A DNA stretch of 64,000 nt from Vibrio bivalvicida (GTDB lineage: Bacteria > Pseudomonadota > Gammaproteobacteria > Enterobacterales > Vibrionaceae), in NCBI RefSeq assembly GCF_001399455.2, contig NZ_LLEI02000021.1, forward strand, positions 310,001 to 374,000, given 5' to 3'. Of the stretch, positions 53,601-64,000 are shown in pieces. Numbering within the stretch: the stretch's first letter is position 1; the number at the start of each line of letters is the position of its first letter. The position numbers and the translations under genes are program-made. The notes under the pieces were generated by a model that worked only from the letters and a program-made list of their open reading frames with translations, had not been told where the DNA came from and searched no databases.

Positions 53601-56600
53601 GAGAATTAACTCGAACGGTGAGATTGAGTTCCGAGCAACCAACTATCTTGAGCACAATGGTGACGAGATTAACTTCAAGGTCAATGTAACTGCGACGGAT
53701 GGGGATAACGATACATCGGTTGCGCCTCTAGATATTACTATTACTGACCGAGATGCTCGCCCTATCGCACTTAAAGTGACGACTTTCGAAGATGCGGGTC
53801 GCGACAGCAGTATCAATTATGCACCTGGCGATGAACCCGCTTGGGAAAACGCTCAAGACAACCAAGCAGGTCTACCAAATGAGCCTGCTAAGGTCTCTTT
53901 GTCAGTTAATCTATTCGATAGAGATAACGCCGAAGACATTGGTCAATTGACGATTAAAGCGGGTAATCATCGTGGCACTTTCTACTATGAAGAAAATGGT
54001 GTGCTCCACGAGCTTACGGCAGATGCTAATGGCGACATTATTTTTGATGGAACCGTGTTACAGCAAAGCTTTACGCAAAGTGGTAACAATACAATAGCGA
54101 CAATTGATAACCTCTATTTTGTTCCAGATCGCAACTACTCAACCGGTAATGGCGGCGTCCGCATTAACTATCAATTGCAAATTGACAATAATGGCTCTGC
54201 TAATCATACCGTTGATTCAAACTTCAGAATTGAAGTAGAAAGTGTTGCAGATATTGCAACATGGAACGACAGCCGTAGCACTTATCAATACCAAGTGGAA
54301 GAGGATGGCGACAATGTACGCATTCAGCTTCGCGCTGAAACTCAAGACACGAGTAGGCCAGAGACAATCACTTATGAGCTGAAAGTCACGGACGGTGAAG
54401 GGAACTTTGAGTTACTTGACCGTAATGGCGATCCGATAACACCTGTTAACGGTGTCTATACCATTTCGGCCCAAGACATTAATCGCATTCAGGTTAATCC
54501 AGCAGATAATTACTCAGGCCAAATTCGATTTGAAGCGACAGCAGTGACAACTGAACGCGCCAATGCCTATAACGACGGCAGTCTTGATAAGACAAGCGCA
54601 AGGTCTGAACCGCAAGAGATCATTATAGACGTCACTCCAGATGCCGATATGGGCAGCTTTAGCGTCAATCGTATTCAGATTAATGAAGACAATATAGCTA
54701 ATCCTGACTACACAGGTAGCGATCCAAACCACGAACCTTTCACGCTCAATGAAGTCATCACGATGAACCCTTCAGTTGATACCGATGGTTCTGAAACTCT
54801 ACATGTGCGTATCTCAGATATTACGGAAGGTGCAAGTTTGGTTTGGGTTGGTCCTGGAGCGAGTCAAATCACTACAGTGACCGTGAATGGCGTGACATAC
54901 CAAGAAATTCCCTATGACCAGCTTGGCAACGTCGAGGTCGTGCCAGATTTGCACAGCAACCAAGATTTCACCTTCAACGTGACTGGTGTGGTCAAAGACT
55001 CTGCTCTTATGTCTGATGGAACGGTTCACGTTGATGAAGCCATTATGGGCACCAAAACTGTCAATGTTGCTGTTAAAGGGGTTGCTGATGTTCCAGAAAA
55101 CAACACGGGCAACTCAGCAGATTGGAAAGAGTTCACCGATGGCAATGTTTCTGGTGTAGAAACAACGATTGATGAGAATGGACATGCGGAGATCGAGTTC
55201 TCGGTCGTATCTGGCGAATTTGCCCAGCGCCCGTTAGATGCATCTGAATCGATTACCGTTCTACTGTCAAATATTCCCGATGGTGTCGTAATCGAAGATG
55301 GTAGCGGTAACGCAGTGAATCTAAACTTCACTGGCTATGATGCTAACGGTCAGCCTATTTACGAAGCAAACATCACTAATCTAGGTGCTGGGGCTAATTC
55401 TGGCATTGTGATTCGTCCTGTTACGTCATCGACAGAAAATATCCATATCAAAGAGACCATTATCGTCACGGAAAACGATGGTCATTCATTGACGTTTGAT
55501 CGAGAGATTCGCGTTAAAGTTGAACCTGTGATTGACACCAAAATCAACTATTCAAATGAGTCTACCGGAAATGAAGACTCCAGAATAAATGTAGAGTGGC
55601 ACCCTAAAGTGGGTAGCGATTACACTGATACAGATGAACATTTCACGTCGATAGAAATTAGTGGCATTCCAGATGGAGCCACTGTTTATGTAGATGGAAA
55701 CGCTGTCGCAGTCACTGGTGGGACTATTGAAATAAACCCAAGTGCTGGTCAGTCTGCAGAGGCATTCACCCAGGCAGCGTTGCAAAATGGCTTTATTCAA
55801 ATTGTTCCGCCAAAAGACTCGAGCACCGACTTTACCTTGAACACGACGGTTAAAGTGGAAGAAGTTAACCATGAGCATGCAATAGGGCAGCCAACTGACG
55901 AGGTTGAGCGGGCCGAGGCGACCTTAAACGGCACGATTACCGTCCATGTCAATCCGGTTGTTGAACCAGTAGATGCAAACAACCGATTGATCGTCGAAAA
56001 CGAAGCTGGCACCGAAGTTGGCTCTGTGACCAATCAAGTTAAAGCCGATGCCAGCGGAGCTATCTTGTTTACCACCAATACCGCTAAGGATACTCAATCT
56101 GGCGAGTTCGTGATCCGCTATTTAGAAACAGATGACTCAGGGCCTGCGGGTCAACCGAATGAAGTGGTTACACAGCTAGTGGTACAGTTTGATGATACTC
56201 GTCAGGAGATCATGGATCAGCTCTTTATTGAAGGCGCCGTTTATGAAGGTAATGGCCGTTGGGTGATTACCAATGAGAGTGAGTTCAGCATAAAAGCGCC
56301 AAACGGATTAGACTATACGCCAACGACTGCGGGTGATCCTAGTGTCTTCAATAACATTGGCCTTACTATCTATGCGCAGGTCGTCGATATTGGTGATGAT
56401 GGCAGCAAGCAAAGTGTTGTTGAACAACGTGAAACCAAGGTGACCTTGTCTTTCCCAGAGCATGTTAGTGGCAACGACTACAAAGCGGGTGAGGTTGATA
56501 TTGTTGATAACAGCATTATCACAGGGACAGAGGATACGAATATTGACTTGGGCAGTCAGCTCAAGCCGATCATTTCTGTCACCTCGCACGATGGTCATGA

Positions 56601-59600
56601 AGATACCATCACGATCGTTATTGATAGCACAGTTACTGTTGGGGGTGAGACCTTCTCGATTGGCATTGGCGGATCGAATGTGGATTTTACCAATGGTCAG
56701 TATGTGTTTAAGGCCACTCTAACCGCTGATGGTGATATTGAGGGTCTAGATGGACTAACACTTACACCACCAAAAGACTATTCTGGTGACTTTAGGTTGC
56801 CCTTGACGGTCATCACGACAGACAATAGTTCGGGCCACGAGGTGTCTAGACCTGAGTCAGTAATCGTGAAAGTGGACCCTATTGCGGATGTAAGTAGTGG
56901 TAGCAATCCTGAACCGGAGATTACATTAGAAGTGAAAGGTTCACTTGATGATGCGATGAACCCGATTGATCAAGATGGTCAAGGTGGGCCAGATAAAGTG
57001 GGTTACGAAGATAGTTACATTCAACTAGACCTAGGTTATGACATCGCTGATAAAGTATCAGGCGTTGAAGGTGGCAATGAAGTTCTTTCTTCAGTAACGC
57101 TAACTTTGGCGGACACAACGATTGGCGAATTTTATGACCAAGCAGGGACGAGTTTGGGTACATCAGTGACCTTTACTCAGGCTCAGATCGACGCAGGCGC
57201 GCTAGACAATATTTTGTTTAAGCCGAAAGCGAACTACCCAACGGGCAACGATGATAACAAAGTCACGATCAACGTAACAGGGACAGTCACCGACACCGCA
57301 ACTTTTAACGAGCTGGGCACATCCTCTAGCCATTCAGATAATTTTACAACAAGTGTGAGTTTTGAAGTCACTCCTGTTGTTGATGACGTCAAAGTGACTG
57401 GGCCAGGTGTTGACCCTAGCCAAACTATCGAGGTTACGGGCAATGAAGACGAAGCTATTTCACTTGGCAACTCTGGAGCAGTCTCTATCGAACTGACCGA
57501 TACCGACGGCTCGGAGTCCTTTGTTTCGATCAAATTTACCGATGTACCTGATGGTTTCTTGCTTATAGCTGATCCATCTAGCGGTTACACGGTTAAAAAC
57601 AACGGAAATGGCGAGTGGAGTGTTAAAGTGCCTGCTGGCACAACAGATACTCTCGACTTAAGTGCGATATCAGTGCAGCCACCTAAGCACTTTAGTGGTA
57701 GCGCAGAGTTTGGTGTGGCGGTCTTTACTCAGGAATCGTTACTTGGCGTGCCTACTGCAGCGAAAGATTTGCCGAACTTCAAGCTTACGGTTAACCCTGT
57801 TGGTGATATTGTCGATACTGACCCTACAGACTCGGCAACGGGATCTGAAGGTCAGAATATCGATATTGCTATTAACGCTTCTGTGATTGATAAGGCGATG
57901 TCCGCAACAGGAAGCGGCACATATACCGAAAACGCACCAGAAACGATTCGTGTCGAAGTAACCAATGTCCCTCAAGATGCGAAGATCTTCTACCCAGATG
58001 GAACAACACTGGCGAGTTACGATCCTGCAACTAAGGTATGGACGTTAGATATTCCTGCGCAGCAGATCGACAAGATTGTGTTTAATTCGGGCGAGCATAA
58101 CAGTGATACTGGCAACGCAATGGGTATCGATGGACCCATTCATATTTCAGTGCAGTCAGTTGATAACGGTGCGTTAGGACCGAAGTCTGAGTTTGATGTC
58201 GATTTAGTTGTTGACCCAATCAATGATCAACCTACTTTCGTGAACGTTGTAAACCTAGAAACGTCGGAAGATGTTGCAGGTGGTTTAGCGATCAACCAGT
58301 TGTCTATTGCTGATGTTGATGCAACTTACGATGATCCCGATGCGACTTACACACTCACGTTACAAGTTGATAAAGGCTCGCTTGAGTTTGTTAATGACGC
58401 GAATGTTAACTTTACTCTTGCTGCTGATGGCAGTTTAGTCGCGACAGGTAAGTTGGCTGATATCAACGCTGCAATCGCTGCGGGTAAAGTCATCTTTAAA
58501 CCAGATGCCGACAGTAACGATATCAACTCGGGTGGTCCTGTGACGGTGACAGCGACAGTGGATGATGGTGGCAACAACGGTGCGATCGACCCAAGTGATA
58601 GCAGCACATCATCGACTAATCAAACCACCTTCTTGATCAACGTAACAGAAGTCAACGATGCGCCAGAACCGAAAGATTTCAACTTAGCTGATCTGCCGGA
58701 AGAGGGCAGCATAACCATCAATGTGCAAGATCTTATTGATGGAACCTTCGACAAAGAAGGTGACACCATTAGCGTTGAAAGACTCACCTTGGTCGAAGGC
58801 CAAGGCACCTTGACACAGCAGGGGGGGAACTGGGTATTTGAAGCGGCTAAAGACTACAATGGCCCAGTGAAAATCAGTTATGTTGTCAAAGATGACGGCT
58901 CGACCAATGGTCAACCGGATCACTTAACTGGAAGCGCTGAAATAAACTTTGATGTGACTCCAGTTAATGATAAGCCAGTATTGGATATTGACGATATAAC
59001 GACCTTGATTAACGAAGCAGCAAGCCAACAGATCAGTGGTATCAATGTTTCGGATGTTGACTATGTCGGGGCGTCTGCCAATGACTTAATGACGGTGACA
59101 CTTAATGTAGATTACGGAAAACTGTCATTAGTACTGCCTGCAGGCTCAAGTGTTACTGTTACCGGAGAAGGAACCAGCACACTGACGCTATCAGGAACTC
59201 TTACGGATCTTAATGCGCTACTTGATACGCCGACAAGCACGACTGGCGTGTTTATTGACGCGAGTTTAGCGCCTTCAAATACCATTGCGCTTGATGTTAC
59301 AGCGAAAGATAGTTGGAACCCGTCTGGTCTCCGATTAGAAGCTGAACCTAAGCACTATGATATTACGGTTAATCCAGTGGCGAATGCGCCAACACTGACG
59401 TTTGACAGTAAATATGCTTTCAACAAGAACATTACCGCGACGCAAAGTGCCAGCACCAGCGGTATTGCGGTACTCGGTATTATGGCTGCGCTAACCGACA
59501 CTACAGAAGCACTCACTCTAGAAGTTAAAGATGTGCCTCCAGGTGCTACGTTAGAAAGCTCTAACGGGACCGTATCTTTCGAGAATGGGGTGTGGCATGT

Positions 59601-60327
59601 ATCGCAGGATGCGATTGACACATTGACAGTGAAAGGTGCGACGGTAGGTGAGCATACTTTGCAAATTACCGCTGTGTCGGAAGAGCTTGATGGCAATGGT
59701 CAACCTCTCGATAGAGCAGAGTCAGTTAACCATATCGCGATCGACCTTAATGTGGTAGATAACGTCACTGCGTTAGAGATTAACAAGTCATCGCAAACAG
59801 AAGCCGTACACCTTGATGGCAGTGGATCGAATAGTACGCTAACAGGTGGTAGTGGTGATGACTTACTGGTTGGTGGAGCCGGCAATGACACCCTCATCGG
59901 TGGTGCGGGAGACGACACACTAATGGGTGGCGAAGGTAACGATACCTTAGAAGGTGGTCTGGGCTCTGATATTCTTGTGGGTGGCACTGGAATGGATGTT
60001 TTCGTCTGGCGTGAAATCGACGATGGTTCACTTGATACCATCAAAGACTTCAGTGTCAGTGAGGGTGATAAGATCGATTTACGTGAGGTGCTTCCTGAAC
60101 TGAAATCAGGTTCTTTGGATATGGATACGTTGCTTGAGCATCTTGATGTCAAAGTCGATGGTAACAATGTTGAACTGCATGTTCACCCAGGTGGAGACGG
60201 AACCCAAGACCAAGGTATTTTGGTTGAGAATCTTGTGCCTCAGCTCGACAGTGGCTTTAGTGGCATGTCTCATGAAGATATGGTCTCTTCACTACTGCAG
60301 CATGTTATGGTTCATGACAACAACTAG
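47692..60327 (+). CDS. giant LapA/BapA-type adhesin, type I secreted
   Basis: A 4211-residue surface adhesin. The N-terminal retention module (about 1-120) would plug the outer-membrane exporter. It is followed by the sequence TAAG (122-125), matching the di-alanine site cut by the protease LapG in LapA. Next come many Ig-like/cadherin-like repeats: a near-identical run of 270-residue units (about 504-1454), then diverged repeats. Six or so glycine-rich RTX nonapeptides (GGAGNDTLI type, about 4053-4097) bind calcium and precede a C-terminal VCA0849-type type I secretion signal ([18 protein letters not shown]). Acidic overall. AGGAG precedes the ATG. The exporter and LapD/LapG genes are not in the window. 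Confidence 0.9.
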   Translation: MDVEVVRQAAIVKEVSGDVVAVKPDGSAKRVAVGDTIANGEIVITANHAAVLMEAPDAAVNLDANTVATEDGLGGWGVAPVAGEVNFDLAQLGEGAIGEDELAAIQDAILAGADPTELLEATAAGAGGAGSANSGFVTIEYNGAEVLASTFFETSGFSTSTVDQADDEIRPIIFAGGGQNISESLFEGSLSGGTYPQSITSTVTIFAGDLALEPTSFVPDPISLASLLSELNSDITSNGEAVSFTYNAATNEIIGLDTDGDTVLTIDINATSIGKDVSLELTTTISQPIDHTPSVGGGQVAFSGDQITISFNITGTDTGGNSIQAPIDAQVTIGDGTDPSVANITEANVYEAGLDDGSKVGDTSTTASGTITFAAGSDDVTQVQIDVDAFNASQQTSPITSQGETVVLEAVAGQPGVYVGYITLEGNRVDVLRVTLNDVVKAGPDTSPTFNAGYSIELLEEVDQSQQGGALDQDFVAISLPVFGVDADNDQSSRSNLVVNIGDDIQVITDGSISVVEPTVGQSAQSNEIDVITEAGADQGKVSTVTFDGQSINFNENQSEYPVTDGQLVVSADGKISFIPNSNVDHSTSEEVKHTIVVTVKDNDGDELTSTVDLTIKDGADPVITNITQVNVYEAGLTDGSKVGDTATTATGDISFTTGSDTVVAMKVDVAEFNRTSTLESAGQKVVLEEITGPNGEFTGQYVGYITQSGVKVEVLNVTLDLSNLGKYTVTLSQEVDHGAQGMDSLAVNVPVYAVDQDNDNSANVNLKVNIGDDIQVVTDGSISVVEPTVGQSAQSNEIDVITEAGADQGKVSTVTFDGQSINFNENQSEYPVTDGKLVVSADGKISFIPNSNVDHSTSEEVKHTIVVTVKDNDGDELTSTVDLTIKDGADPVITNITQVNVYEAGLTDGSKVGDTATTATGDISFTTGSDTVVAMKVDVAEFNRTSTLESAGQKVVLEEITGPNGEFTGQYAGYITQNGVKVEVLNVNLDQSNLGKYTVTLSQEVDHGAQGMDSLAVNVPVYAVDQDNDNSANVNLKVNIGDDIQVVTDGSLSVVEPTIGQSVQSNEIDVITEAGADQGKVSTVTFDGQSINFNENQTEYPVTDGKLVVSADGKISFIPNSNVDHSTSEEVKHTIVVTVKDNDGDELTSTVDLTIKDGADPVINTIDQANVYEAGLTDGSKVGDTVTTATGDISFTTGSDTVVAMKVDVAEFNRTSTLESAGQKVVLEEITGPNGEFTGQYVGYITQNGVKVEVLNVTLDQSNLGKYTVTLSQEVDHGAQGMDSLAVNVPVYAVDKDNDNSANVNLQVNIGDDIQVVTDGSLSVVEPTVGQSVQSNEIDVITEAGADQGKVSTVTFDGQSINFNENQTEYPVTDGKLVVSADGKISFVPNSNVDHSTSEEVKHTIVVTVKDNDGDELTSTVDLTIKDGADPVINTIDQANVYEAGLTDGSKVGAIDTSASGTITFTTGSDTVTALKIDVDEFNGRSDADGLFSGGQRVVLEETTDGVYRGYILVNGAEVDVLSVTLDQSTLGKYSVTLLQEFDHSAQGKDNLEVHLPVYAVDSDNDKSANSDLVVNVGDDTATIDGFKIGSTFSVNEDDTNSGSSPGTATATGSFITTEGADTVVKYELVNINTTESGLKSGGYDVDITKQTGTAGSTIYHGKANGELVFTLELNSDGSYTYTQIKALDHAAGSDSLTIPFDVVAIDRDGDVSPSVPLAIEVKDDKPSLTGTTGEKVVDEDDLIGIGSDQSQDTQISGNFVVNEGADGVVEYELVDADNTLNGLESGGESLAWAAVSNSGTTFTYTAQTTSGVPVFTIKFDTADNSYTFELLKPLDHPDGNAQNSIDINFKIIATDFDGDESGEITLPITVVDDVPKLTDQSITRVEGQGYRGSVVDMFADETDKGADNAALTKIEGTTDASGATIVFGGPRGTYLDSVDLRDGRQNVRVYEQTDDGNGGTDTRQLGILRINSNGEIEFRATNYLEHNGDEINFKVNVTATDGDNDTSVAPLDITITDRDARPIALKVTTFEDAGRDSSINYAPGDEPAWENAQDNQAGLPNEPAKVSLSVNLFDRDNAEDIGQLTIKAGNHRGTFYYEENGVLHELTADANGDIIFDGTVLQQSFTQSGNNTIATIDNLYFVPDRNYSTGNGGVRINYQLQIDNNGSANHTVDSNFRIEVESVADIATWNDSRSTYQYQVEEDGDNVRIQLRAETQDTSRPETITYELKVTDGEGNFELLDRNGDPITPVNGVYTISAQDINRIQVNPADNYSGQIRFEATAVTTERANAYNDGSLDKTSARSEPQEIIIDVTPDADMGSFSVNRIQINEDNIANPDYTGSDPNHEPFTLNEVITMNPSVDTDGSETLHVRISDITEGASLVWVGPGASQITTVTVNGVTYQEIPYDQLGNVEVVPDLHSNQDFTFNVTGVVKDSALMSDGTVHVDEAIMGTKTVNVAVKGVADVPENNTGNSADWKEFTDGNVSGVETTIDENGHAEIEFSVVSGEFAQRPLDASESITVLLSNIPDGVVIEDGSGNAVNLNFTGYDANGQPIYEANITNLGAGANSGIVIRPVTSSTENIHIKETIIVTENDGHSLTFDREIRVKVEPVIDTKINYSNESTGNEDSRINVEWHPKVGSDYTDTDEHFTSIEISGIPDGATVYVDGNAVAVTGGTIEINPSAGQSAEAFTQAALQNGFIQIVPPKDSSTDFTLNTTVKVEEVNHEHAIGQPTDEVERAEATLNGTITVHVNPVVEPVDANNRLIVENEAGTEVGSVTNQVKADASGAILFTTNTAKDTQSGEFVIRYLETDDSGPAGQPNEVVTQLVVQFDDTRQEIMDQLFIEGAVYEGNGRWVITNESEFSIKAPNGLDYTPTTAGDPSVFNNIGLTIYAQVVDIGDDGSKQSVVEQRETKVTLSFPEHVSGNDYKAGEVDIVDNSIITGTEDTNIDLGSQLKPIISVTSHDGHEDTITIVIDSTVTVGGETFSIGIGGSNVDFTNGQYVFKATLTADGDIEGLDGLTLTPPKDYSGDFRLPLTVITTDNSSGHEVSRPESVIVKVDPIADVSSGSNPEPEITLEVKGSLDDAMNPIDQDGQGGPDKVGYEDSYIQLDLGYDIADKVSGVEGGNEVLSSVTLTLADTTIGEFYDQAGTSLGTSVTFTQAQIDAGALDNILFKPKANYPTGNDDNKVTINVTGTVTDTATFNELGTSSSHSDNFTTSVSFEVTPVVDDVKVTGPGVDPSQTIEVTGNEDEAISLGNSGAVSIELTDTDGSESFVSIKFTDVPDGFLLIADPSSGYTVKNNGNGEWSVKVPAGTTDTLDLSAISVQPPKHFSGSAEFGVAVFTQESLLGVPTAAKDLPNFKLTVNPVGDIVDTDPTDSATGSEGQNIDIAINASVIDKAMSATGSGTYTENAPETIRVEVTNVPQDAKIFYPDGTTLASYDPATKVWTLDIPAQQIDKIVFNSGEHNSDTGNAMGIDGPIHISVQSVDNGALGPKSEFDVDLVVDPINDQPTFVNVVNLETSEDVAGGLAINQLSIADVDATYDDPDATYTLTLQVDKGSLEFVNDANVNFTLAADGSLVATGKLADINAAIAAGKVIFKPDADSNDINSGGPVTVTATVDDGGNNGAIDPSDSSTSSTNQTTFLINVTEVNDAPEPKDFNLADLPEEGSITINVQDLIDGTFDKEGDTISVERLTLVEGQGTLTQQGGNWVFEAAKDYNGPVKISYVVKDDGSTNGQPDHLTGSAEINFDVTPVNDKPVLDIDDITTLINEAASQQISGINVSDVDYVGASANDLMTVTLNVDYGKLSLVLPAGSSVTVTGEGTSTLTLSGTLTDLNALLDTPTSTTGVFIDASLAPSNTIALDVTAKDSWNPSGLRLEAEPKHYDITVNPVANAPTLTFDSKYAFNKNITATQSASTSGIAVLGIMAALTDTTEALTLEVKDVPPGATLESSNGTVSFENGVWHVSQDAIDTLTVKGATVGEHTLQITAVSEELDGNGQPLDRAESVNHIAIDLNVVDNVTALEINKSSQTEAVHLDGSGSNSTLTGGSGDDLLVGGAGNDTLIGGAGDDTLMGGEGNDTLEGGLGSDILVGGTGMDVFVWREIDDGSLDTIKDFSVSEGDKIDLREVLPELKSGSLDMDTLLEHLDVKVDGNNVELHVHPGGDGTQDQGILVENLVPQLDSGFSGMSHEDMVSSLLQHVMVHDNN
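49201..52052 (+). repeat. 810-bp tandem repeats inside the adhesin gene
   Basis: Units start at 49201, 50011, 50821 and 51631, exactly 810 bp (270 codons) apart. The first three units are complete; the fourth matches for about 420 bp and then diverges near 52050. Copies differ by scattered, mostly silent or conservative changes (for example [11 protein letters not shown] is constant). The pattern points to recent duplication or homogenisation. Copy number may vary between strains and is a risk for assembly collapse. Confidence 0.92.
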
Positions 60328-60351
60328 AACCGCTTAGTTAGCGATGAATAC

Positions 60352-60379
60352 AACAACGCCCCTGATTAGGGGCGTTGTT
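60352..60379. terminator. intrinsic terminator after the adhesin gene
   Basis: AACAACGCCCCT and AGGGGCGTTGTT form a perfect 12-bp stem with a 4-nt loop followed by TT-AATTT. It lies between convergent genes and may serve both. Confidence 0.88.
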
Positions 60380-60410
60380 TTAATTTATTGTTGATTCAAC
60401 ATATATATAG

Positions 60411-61019
60411 TTACTTCACCTTGTAGGTTGCAACAAAACTCGTCACGGCGTGTTTGATAGCACGCTGTACTTCTTCGCAGCTTGGAGGAGGCAAATGAGC
60501 CACGAGTTGAGGCCAGAAAACTACCGCTTTAATGCCACCAATGTATTGCTCTATGGCAATAGAGACGTCAGATATTTCAAGAGCGCCCGCTTTAATCCCT
60601 TGCTGTGCCCAATTCTGCAAACCACAAGAGTCTCCAAGTGATGCAAACTTAGACACCAATACCTTTGAGGTTTCATGGCATCGGATACACTCTGCCATCA
60701 CTAACCTCGCTGTCATTTGGTAATCTTCATTGTTGATGAAACACATCTGCTTCAGCGTCAATTCGGCGAGTTGCTCTTCGATTGAGACCATAGGTTCAAA
60801 TGTCACCTCACATTGGTCATCAAAACGGCACATTAGCTTGTCGACAATGACTTCAAATAGCGCTTCTTTGTTGGGGTAGTACTTGTAGAGCGTCCGTTTA
60901 GATACCCCTGCATGCTTGGATATACCTTCCATACTTGCTTGCTCAAAGCCTTTTTGAGAAAAAACTTCGATGGCAGATTTAATGATATCTTCTTGTTTTA
61001 TATCGCTTCTTTTTATCAT
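60411..61019 (-). CDS. TetR-family transcriptional regulator
   Basis: A 202-residue repressor-type protein. The helix-turn-helix (about 10-55) reads AIEVFSQKGFEQASMEGISK, then HAGVSKRTLYKYYPNKEALF, the TetR hallmark. The C-terminal ligand and dimer domain (about 75-202) has several Cys, including CIRCHETSK, and resembles the AefR-like group. It is divergent from the MFS transporter gene 400 bp away, a usual layout for control of an efflux pump. Two related palindromic sites lie just upstream of its start (61041-61100), suggesting autoregulation. Confidence 0.85.
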   Translation of the reverse strand: MIKRSDIKQEDIIKSAIEVFSQKGFEQASMEGISKHAGVSKRTLYKYYPNKEALFEVIVDKLMCRFDDQCEVTFEPMVSIEEQLAELTLKQMCFINNEDYQMTARLVMAECIRCHETSKVLVSKFASLGDSCGLQNWAQQGIKAGALEISDVSIAIEQYIGGIKAVVFWPQLVAHLPPPSCEEVQRAIKHAVTSFVATYKVK

Positions 61020-61418
61020 GAAAAATATCCAATAGACCAGAGTAAACGGTAGTGTCTATCTCCTATTAGGTAATTCATAAAGTATACAGCATCGTTTACT
61101 TTTGTGGCTAGATGACAGATCAGGAAAATGTCATTGTGATTGAGAATATTGATCTACCTTCATTTGGTGAGAGGTAAGATATAAATAACAAGATCAATAT
61201 AAGTTTTGGCTGGTTAGTACGAGAAGTTAGACTCAAAATATGGCTGATTGACTTCCCAAATTGGTGGTATTAACTACCTATTTTTAAATCCCTTTTCTAA
61301 GTAAATCTTTGTTTATAGGCTTTAATGTAATCAATTTAATAATTCCTTTTGTTTCTATTGATTATTTGTATACTGACTAAATAACAATTATGCAACAAGT
61401 TGGTTTAAGGAGAGTCGT
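61020..61418. promoter_or_regulatory. intergenic region with paired candidate TetR operators
   Basis: AGTAAAC-N6-GTCTATC begins at 61041 and AGTATAC-N6-GTTTACT ends at 61100. The second is a 7-6-7 dyad with one mismatch; the first is a weaker copy. They are 40 bp apart, about four helical turns, immediately upstream of the TetR start. The rest of the region (61101-61418) is AT-rich and shows no further gene or clear motif apart from the MFS ribosome site (AAGGAGA). Confidence 0.4.
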
Positions 61419-62666
61419 ATGGAAAAGGAACAAAGTTTGTTTCAATGGGAGCGGGTGAAGCGGTTTAATCTTCCTGTCTGGACTGTGCTTATTGGTGTTC
61501 TTATTGCCCGAACTAGCTTTTTTATGGCTTGGCCTTTTTTGGTGGTATTTCTTTATCAAGATTACGCTGCGTCAGCGGTAGAAGTGGGAGGTATGCTCGC
61601 CGCGTCGGCATTTATTGGTTCATCTGCTGGCCTTTATTCTGGTTATCTTTCTGATAAGTTTGGCCGAAAGTGGCTAATGGTAGCAGGATGTGTTATTGCC
61701 TTCTTTGCTTATAGTGGAATCGCTTTAGCGACGGAGATGTGGCATTTCTATGTACTGGTTTTGCTTACTGGGTTAATGCACCCGTTAATTGATGGGCCAG
61801 CAAAGGCGGTGCTTGGAGATTCCTTGTCGGATCTAAAAGATCGAGAATTGGCAATGAATACGCGTTATTTCTTGCTAAATATTGGTGGGGCTGTTGGTCC
61901 TTTGATTGGTGTCACTCTTGCTCTTGCTGACCCTCAAAGCTTGTTTTTAATCACGGGCTTTACTCATCTTTTTTATGCCTTTTGGATCATGTTTGGCATT
62001 GAAAGAAAAAAACATAAATCCGGTAACGTAAAGGAATCTTCGGTACTGCCAAACTTTAGGCAAACGTTAAAGGTCATCAGCCAAGACAAGATATTTGTGC
62101 TGTTGCTATTTGCTAACTTGTTGTTGATGTTTGTATACGCTCAGTTAGAGTCCTCCGTTCCCCAAGCCATTGTCCGTAGTGGCGTCGAAGATGCCGCCAA
62201 ACTTATCGCGATGTTAATGGTGGTTAATACAGCTACCATTGTTATCCTCCAATTCCCATTGTTAAGAATAATGGAACAGCTTCCTTTATTCAGTCGAACT
62301 CGAATTGGCATGGTACTGATAGCTTTAGGCCAGATAGGATTTATCGTTTCGCCTAATGATTCCGCACTTGGTTGGGCTATTGCTTGCTTTATTATCAGTG
62401 TCGGTGAAGTGATTACCTTCCCAACGATTAATGTACAAATTGACCGTTTAGCGCCAGCTCATCTGCGCGGTTCGTATTTTGGAGCGACAGCGCTCTATAC
62501 CTTAGGGTTTGCGATAGGGCCATTGGTAGGCGGGGTTATGATCGAGTGGTTTGGATCAACTTGGTTATTTGCCCTGTGCTTTGTAGCCTGCTTAAGTATG
62601 ATTTGGCTATATCATGTCGCCTCGCATATGGAAGATGATATCGAACGCGAGGTAGCGCTGCAGTAG
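61419..62666 (+). CDS. MFS transporter (drug-efflux type)
   Basis: A 415-residue inner-membrane transporter with about twelve hydrophobic helices. The loop between helices 2 and 3 contains SGYLSDKFGRKWLMVAG (about 68-84), the major-facilitator signature. Later, ALYTLGFAIGPLVGGVMIEW matches motif C of the drug:H+ antiporter groups. Efflux of a toxic compound is likely; the substrate is unknown. AAGGAGA lies 7 nt before the ATG. The divergent TetR gene is the probable regulator. A hairpin overlaps the stop codon. Confidence 0.86.
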   Translation: MEKEQSLFQWERVKRFNLPVWTVLIGVLIARTSFFMAWPFLVVFLYQDYAASAVEVGGMLAASAFIGSSAGLYSGYLSDKFGRKWLMVAGCVIAFFAYSGIALATEMWHFYVLVLLTGLMHPLIDGPAKAVLGDSLSDLKDRELAMNTRYFLLNIGGAVGPLIGVTLALADPQSLFLITGFTHLFYAFWIMFGIERKKHKSGNVKESSVLPNFRQTLKVISQDKIFVLLLFANLLLMFVYAQLESSVPQAIVRSGVEDAAKLIAMLMVVNTATIVILQFPLLRIMEQLPLFSRTRIGMVLIALGQIGFIVSPNDSALGWAIACFIISVGEVITFPTINVQIDRLAPAHLRGSYFGATALYTLGFAIGPLVGGVMIEWFGSTWLFALCFVACLSMIWLYHVASHMEDDIEREVALQ

Positions 62667-62685
62667 CCCAATGACTTGGGCTACT
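62662..62685. terminator. hairpin at the end of the MFS gene
   Basis: AGTAGCCCAA and TTGGGCTACT form a perfect 10-bp stem with a 4-nt loop that includes the MFS stop codon. It lies between convergent genes; no long T-run follows. Confidence 0.6.
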
Positions 62686-62696
62686 CAGTATTAGGG

Positions 62697-63797
62697 TTAG
62701 ATCGCGACGTTGGGAACTTCGTCTTCTCCAGCGTGTTGAGGGTCGAGTTGAATCGTTTGGGTTGGGAATGCGATGTCGGCATCGTGCTGCTGAATGATTT
62801 GATAAATCTTTAGTAGTACGTCCTGTTTGACTTCGTGATAACGGATCCAGTTGACCGTTTTGGTAAAGGTATAAACCATTAACGTCAAAGATGATGGGGC
62901 GAAGCCGTTGAAATTAACGATCAAGGTTTGCCGTGTATCAATATCAGGGTGGTTTTCTAGCATGCTCTTGATATCAGAAACGATAATCTTAACTTTGGCG
63001 CCATCTTTATAACGTATCCCAATGTTCTCATTAATGCGTCGATTGAGCATTCTAGATGGGTTTTCTACCACAATATTGCTAAATACAGAGTTAGGTACGT
63101 AAATAGGTCGCTTATCAAAAGTGCGGATGATGGTCATACGCCAGCCGATTCGCTCAACTGTGCCTTCAATTTGCCTGTCTGGAGAACGAATCCAATCGCC
63201 GACTTTAAAAGGGCGATCAAAGTAAATCATCATCCCGCCAAAGAAATTAGAGAGTAGGTCTTTGGCCGCTAGACCAACGATTAAACCACCGACACCACCA
63301 AACGTAAGTAACCCGGAAAGGCTTAGGCCAAACGCCTGCATGACCGTCAGAGCACCGATGACAATAAAGAACAACCTTGCGACTTTGGCGACGGCTTGCA
63401 CCGTCGTTTCGTCTCTAGTGCCCTGTTTAAGTACATACTCTTCGATGTTGTTGATCAAGCGCATAGTGATCCAGACGAAGATCCCGATCACCAAGATTAG
63501 CTTAAGTGTGCTTAGCCAATTTAGCTTTGAACCCATATAGTCTTGAAGTAAGAAACCAGCTGATATGGTAGCTGGCCAACACCAAATTAAGGCACTAACC
63601 GGTGTTTTTAGAGCTTCTAACGTTAAGTCATCCCAATGAAAACTGGTTTTACCGACTAGCACCTCTAAACGGCCATAGACGATTCTCCAGACGATCCAAA
63701 CAACAAAGCTAGCTAAAGTGATAAGCAAGACATTGGTGTCCCATGTCTGAAGCATACTCAACAAAGGTTGAAGAAGATGCGTAAGTAACTCGTTCAT
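62697..63797 (-). CDS. mechanosensitive ion channel, MscS family
   Basis: A 366-residue inner-membrane protein. Several N-terminal helices (about 20-38, 65-85, 92-112, 135-155) precede the pore helix: GLLTFGGVGGLIVGLAAKDLL (about 160-180), with the Gly/Ala pattern of MscS TM3. The beta-domain follows, starting FFGGMMIYFDRPFKVGDWI, and the mixed C-terminal domain runs to about 345. The length is nearer to YnaI or YbdG than to the 286-residue MscS. It opens on membrane tension to release solutes during osmotic downshock. It is transcribed alone. Confidence 0.88.
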   Translation of the reverse strand: MNELLTHLLQPLLSMLQTWDTNVLLITLASFVVWIVWRIVYGRLEVLVGKTSFHWDDLTLEALKTPVSALIWCWPATISAGFLLQDYMGSKLNWLSTLKLILVIGIFVWITMRLINNIEEYVLKQGTRDETTVQAVAKVARLFFIVIGALTVMQAFGLSLSGLLTFGGVGGLIVGLAAKDLLSNFFGGMMIYFDRPFKVGDWIRSPDRQIEGTVERIGWRMTIIRTFDKRPIYVPNSVFSNIVVENPSRMLNRRINENIGIRYKDGAKVKIIVSDIKSMLENHPDIDTRQTLIVNFNGFAPSSLTLMVYTFTKTVNWIRYHEVKQDVLLKIYQIIQQHDADIAFPTQTIQLDPQHAGEDEVPNVAI

Positions 63798-63927
63798 TTA
63801 TTTGATTCTAATTTGAATGCTCTGGACCAAGTATATGCGCTAAATGATAGTCAAACCAGTCGTTTAGCCTCGCCCAGTGGTGGAAACCATTTCGAACGTG
63901 ACAAACAAGAAAGGTGGAACGGACAGG

Positions 63928-64000
63928 CTATTTGTTTCCAAAGTGGTCAGAGAGTGCTGCGCGACGGTTTTTGGCTGAGCCACCACCTTCCATATCTATG
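63928..64000 (-). CDS. C-terminal fragment of a gene running off the window
   Basis: The last 23 codons and the stop (63928-63930) of a minus-strand gene are visible, ending IDMEGGGSAKNRRAALSDHF and then GNK. The family cannot be identified from this tail. The frame is open to the window edge, and the basic-polar ending and clean spacing (130 bp) to the MscS start make a real gene end likely. Confidence 0.45.
   Translation of the reverse strand, partial: IDMEGGGSAKNRRAALSDHFGNK

Overview
The window looks like a chromosomal segment of a marine gammaproteobacterium, most likely a Vibrio or close relative. This is a judgement from gene content: a NapGH pair, a MalS-type periplasmic amylase, a VCA0849-type type I secretion target, many GGDEF/MHYT/HDOD signalling proteins and moderate GC. 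There are no rRNA or tRNA genes, no insertion sequences, no CRISPR array and no clear prophage.

Layout. 1-2.1 kb: a DUF2938 gene cut by the window edge with a divergent MerR regulator sharing a MerR-type 19-bp-spacer promoter, then DUF523, an unknown gene and a cupin. 2.2-8.4 kb: a single-chain formate dehydrogenase fused to a GltD-like flavin/NAD(P) module, divergent from napGH; the shared intergenic region holds a perfect FNR box and a 13/14 NarP-type 7-2-7 site, suggesting anaerobic, nitrate-tuned control. 8.4-10.2 kb: an ABC-F ATPase gene behind a leader with a three-codon upstream ORF and mutually exclusive hairpins, one of which sequesters its Shine-Dalgarno; this is the most striking new regulatory candidate. 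10.3-26.9 kb: mixed housekeeping and signalling genes, including two diguanylate cyclases, a membrane AraC-type regulator, CopD, a LysR/EamA pair, a LysR pseudogene, an Lcl-like DUF1566 protein with EF-hands, a MerR-methyltransferase fusion with its own promoter duplicated before a GNAT gene, two glyoxalase-fold proteins and a HAD hydrolase. 27.1-31.4 kb: a three-gene signalling operon (REC with a degenerate HD-GYP; MHYT-PAS-histidine kinase; REC-HDOD). 31.7-39.8 kb: a regulator and a CS1/CFA-I-like alpha-fimbrial operon (pilin, second pilin, usher, chaperone, tip adhesin, beta-barrel/LysM protein). 39.9-45.1 kb: two tandem paralogous adhesin-like lipoproteins, the second frameshifted. 45.1-47.2 kb: malS. 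47.7-60.3 kb: a 4211-residue LapA/BapA-type adhesin with a TAAG LapG-like site, 810-bp tandem repeats and a C-terminal RTX/type I secretion signal. 60.4-64 kb: TetR, MFS exporter, MscS channel and a fragment of one more gene.

Taken together, 31.7-60.3 kb is a surface-attachment region (fimbria, lipoprotein adhesins, giant retained adhesin). The upstream half supplies several c-di-GMP-type signalling proteins that could plausibly feed into it, but no direct regulatory link can be read from the sequence. The LapD/LapG and type I exporter genes expected to work with the giant adhesin are not in the window.
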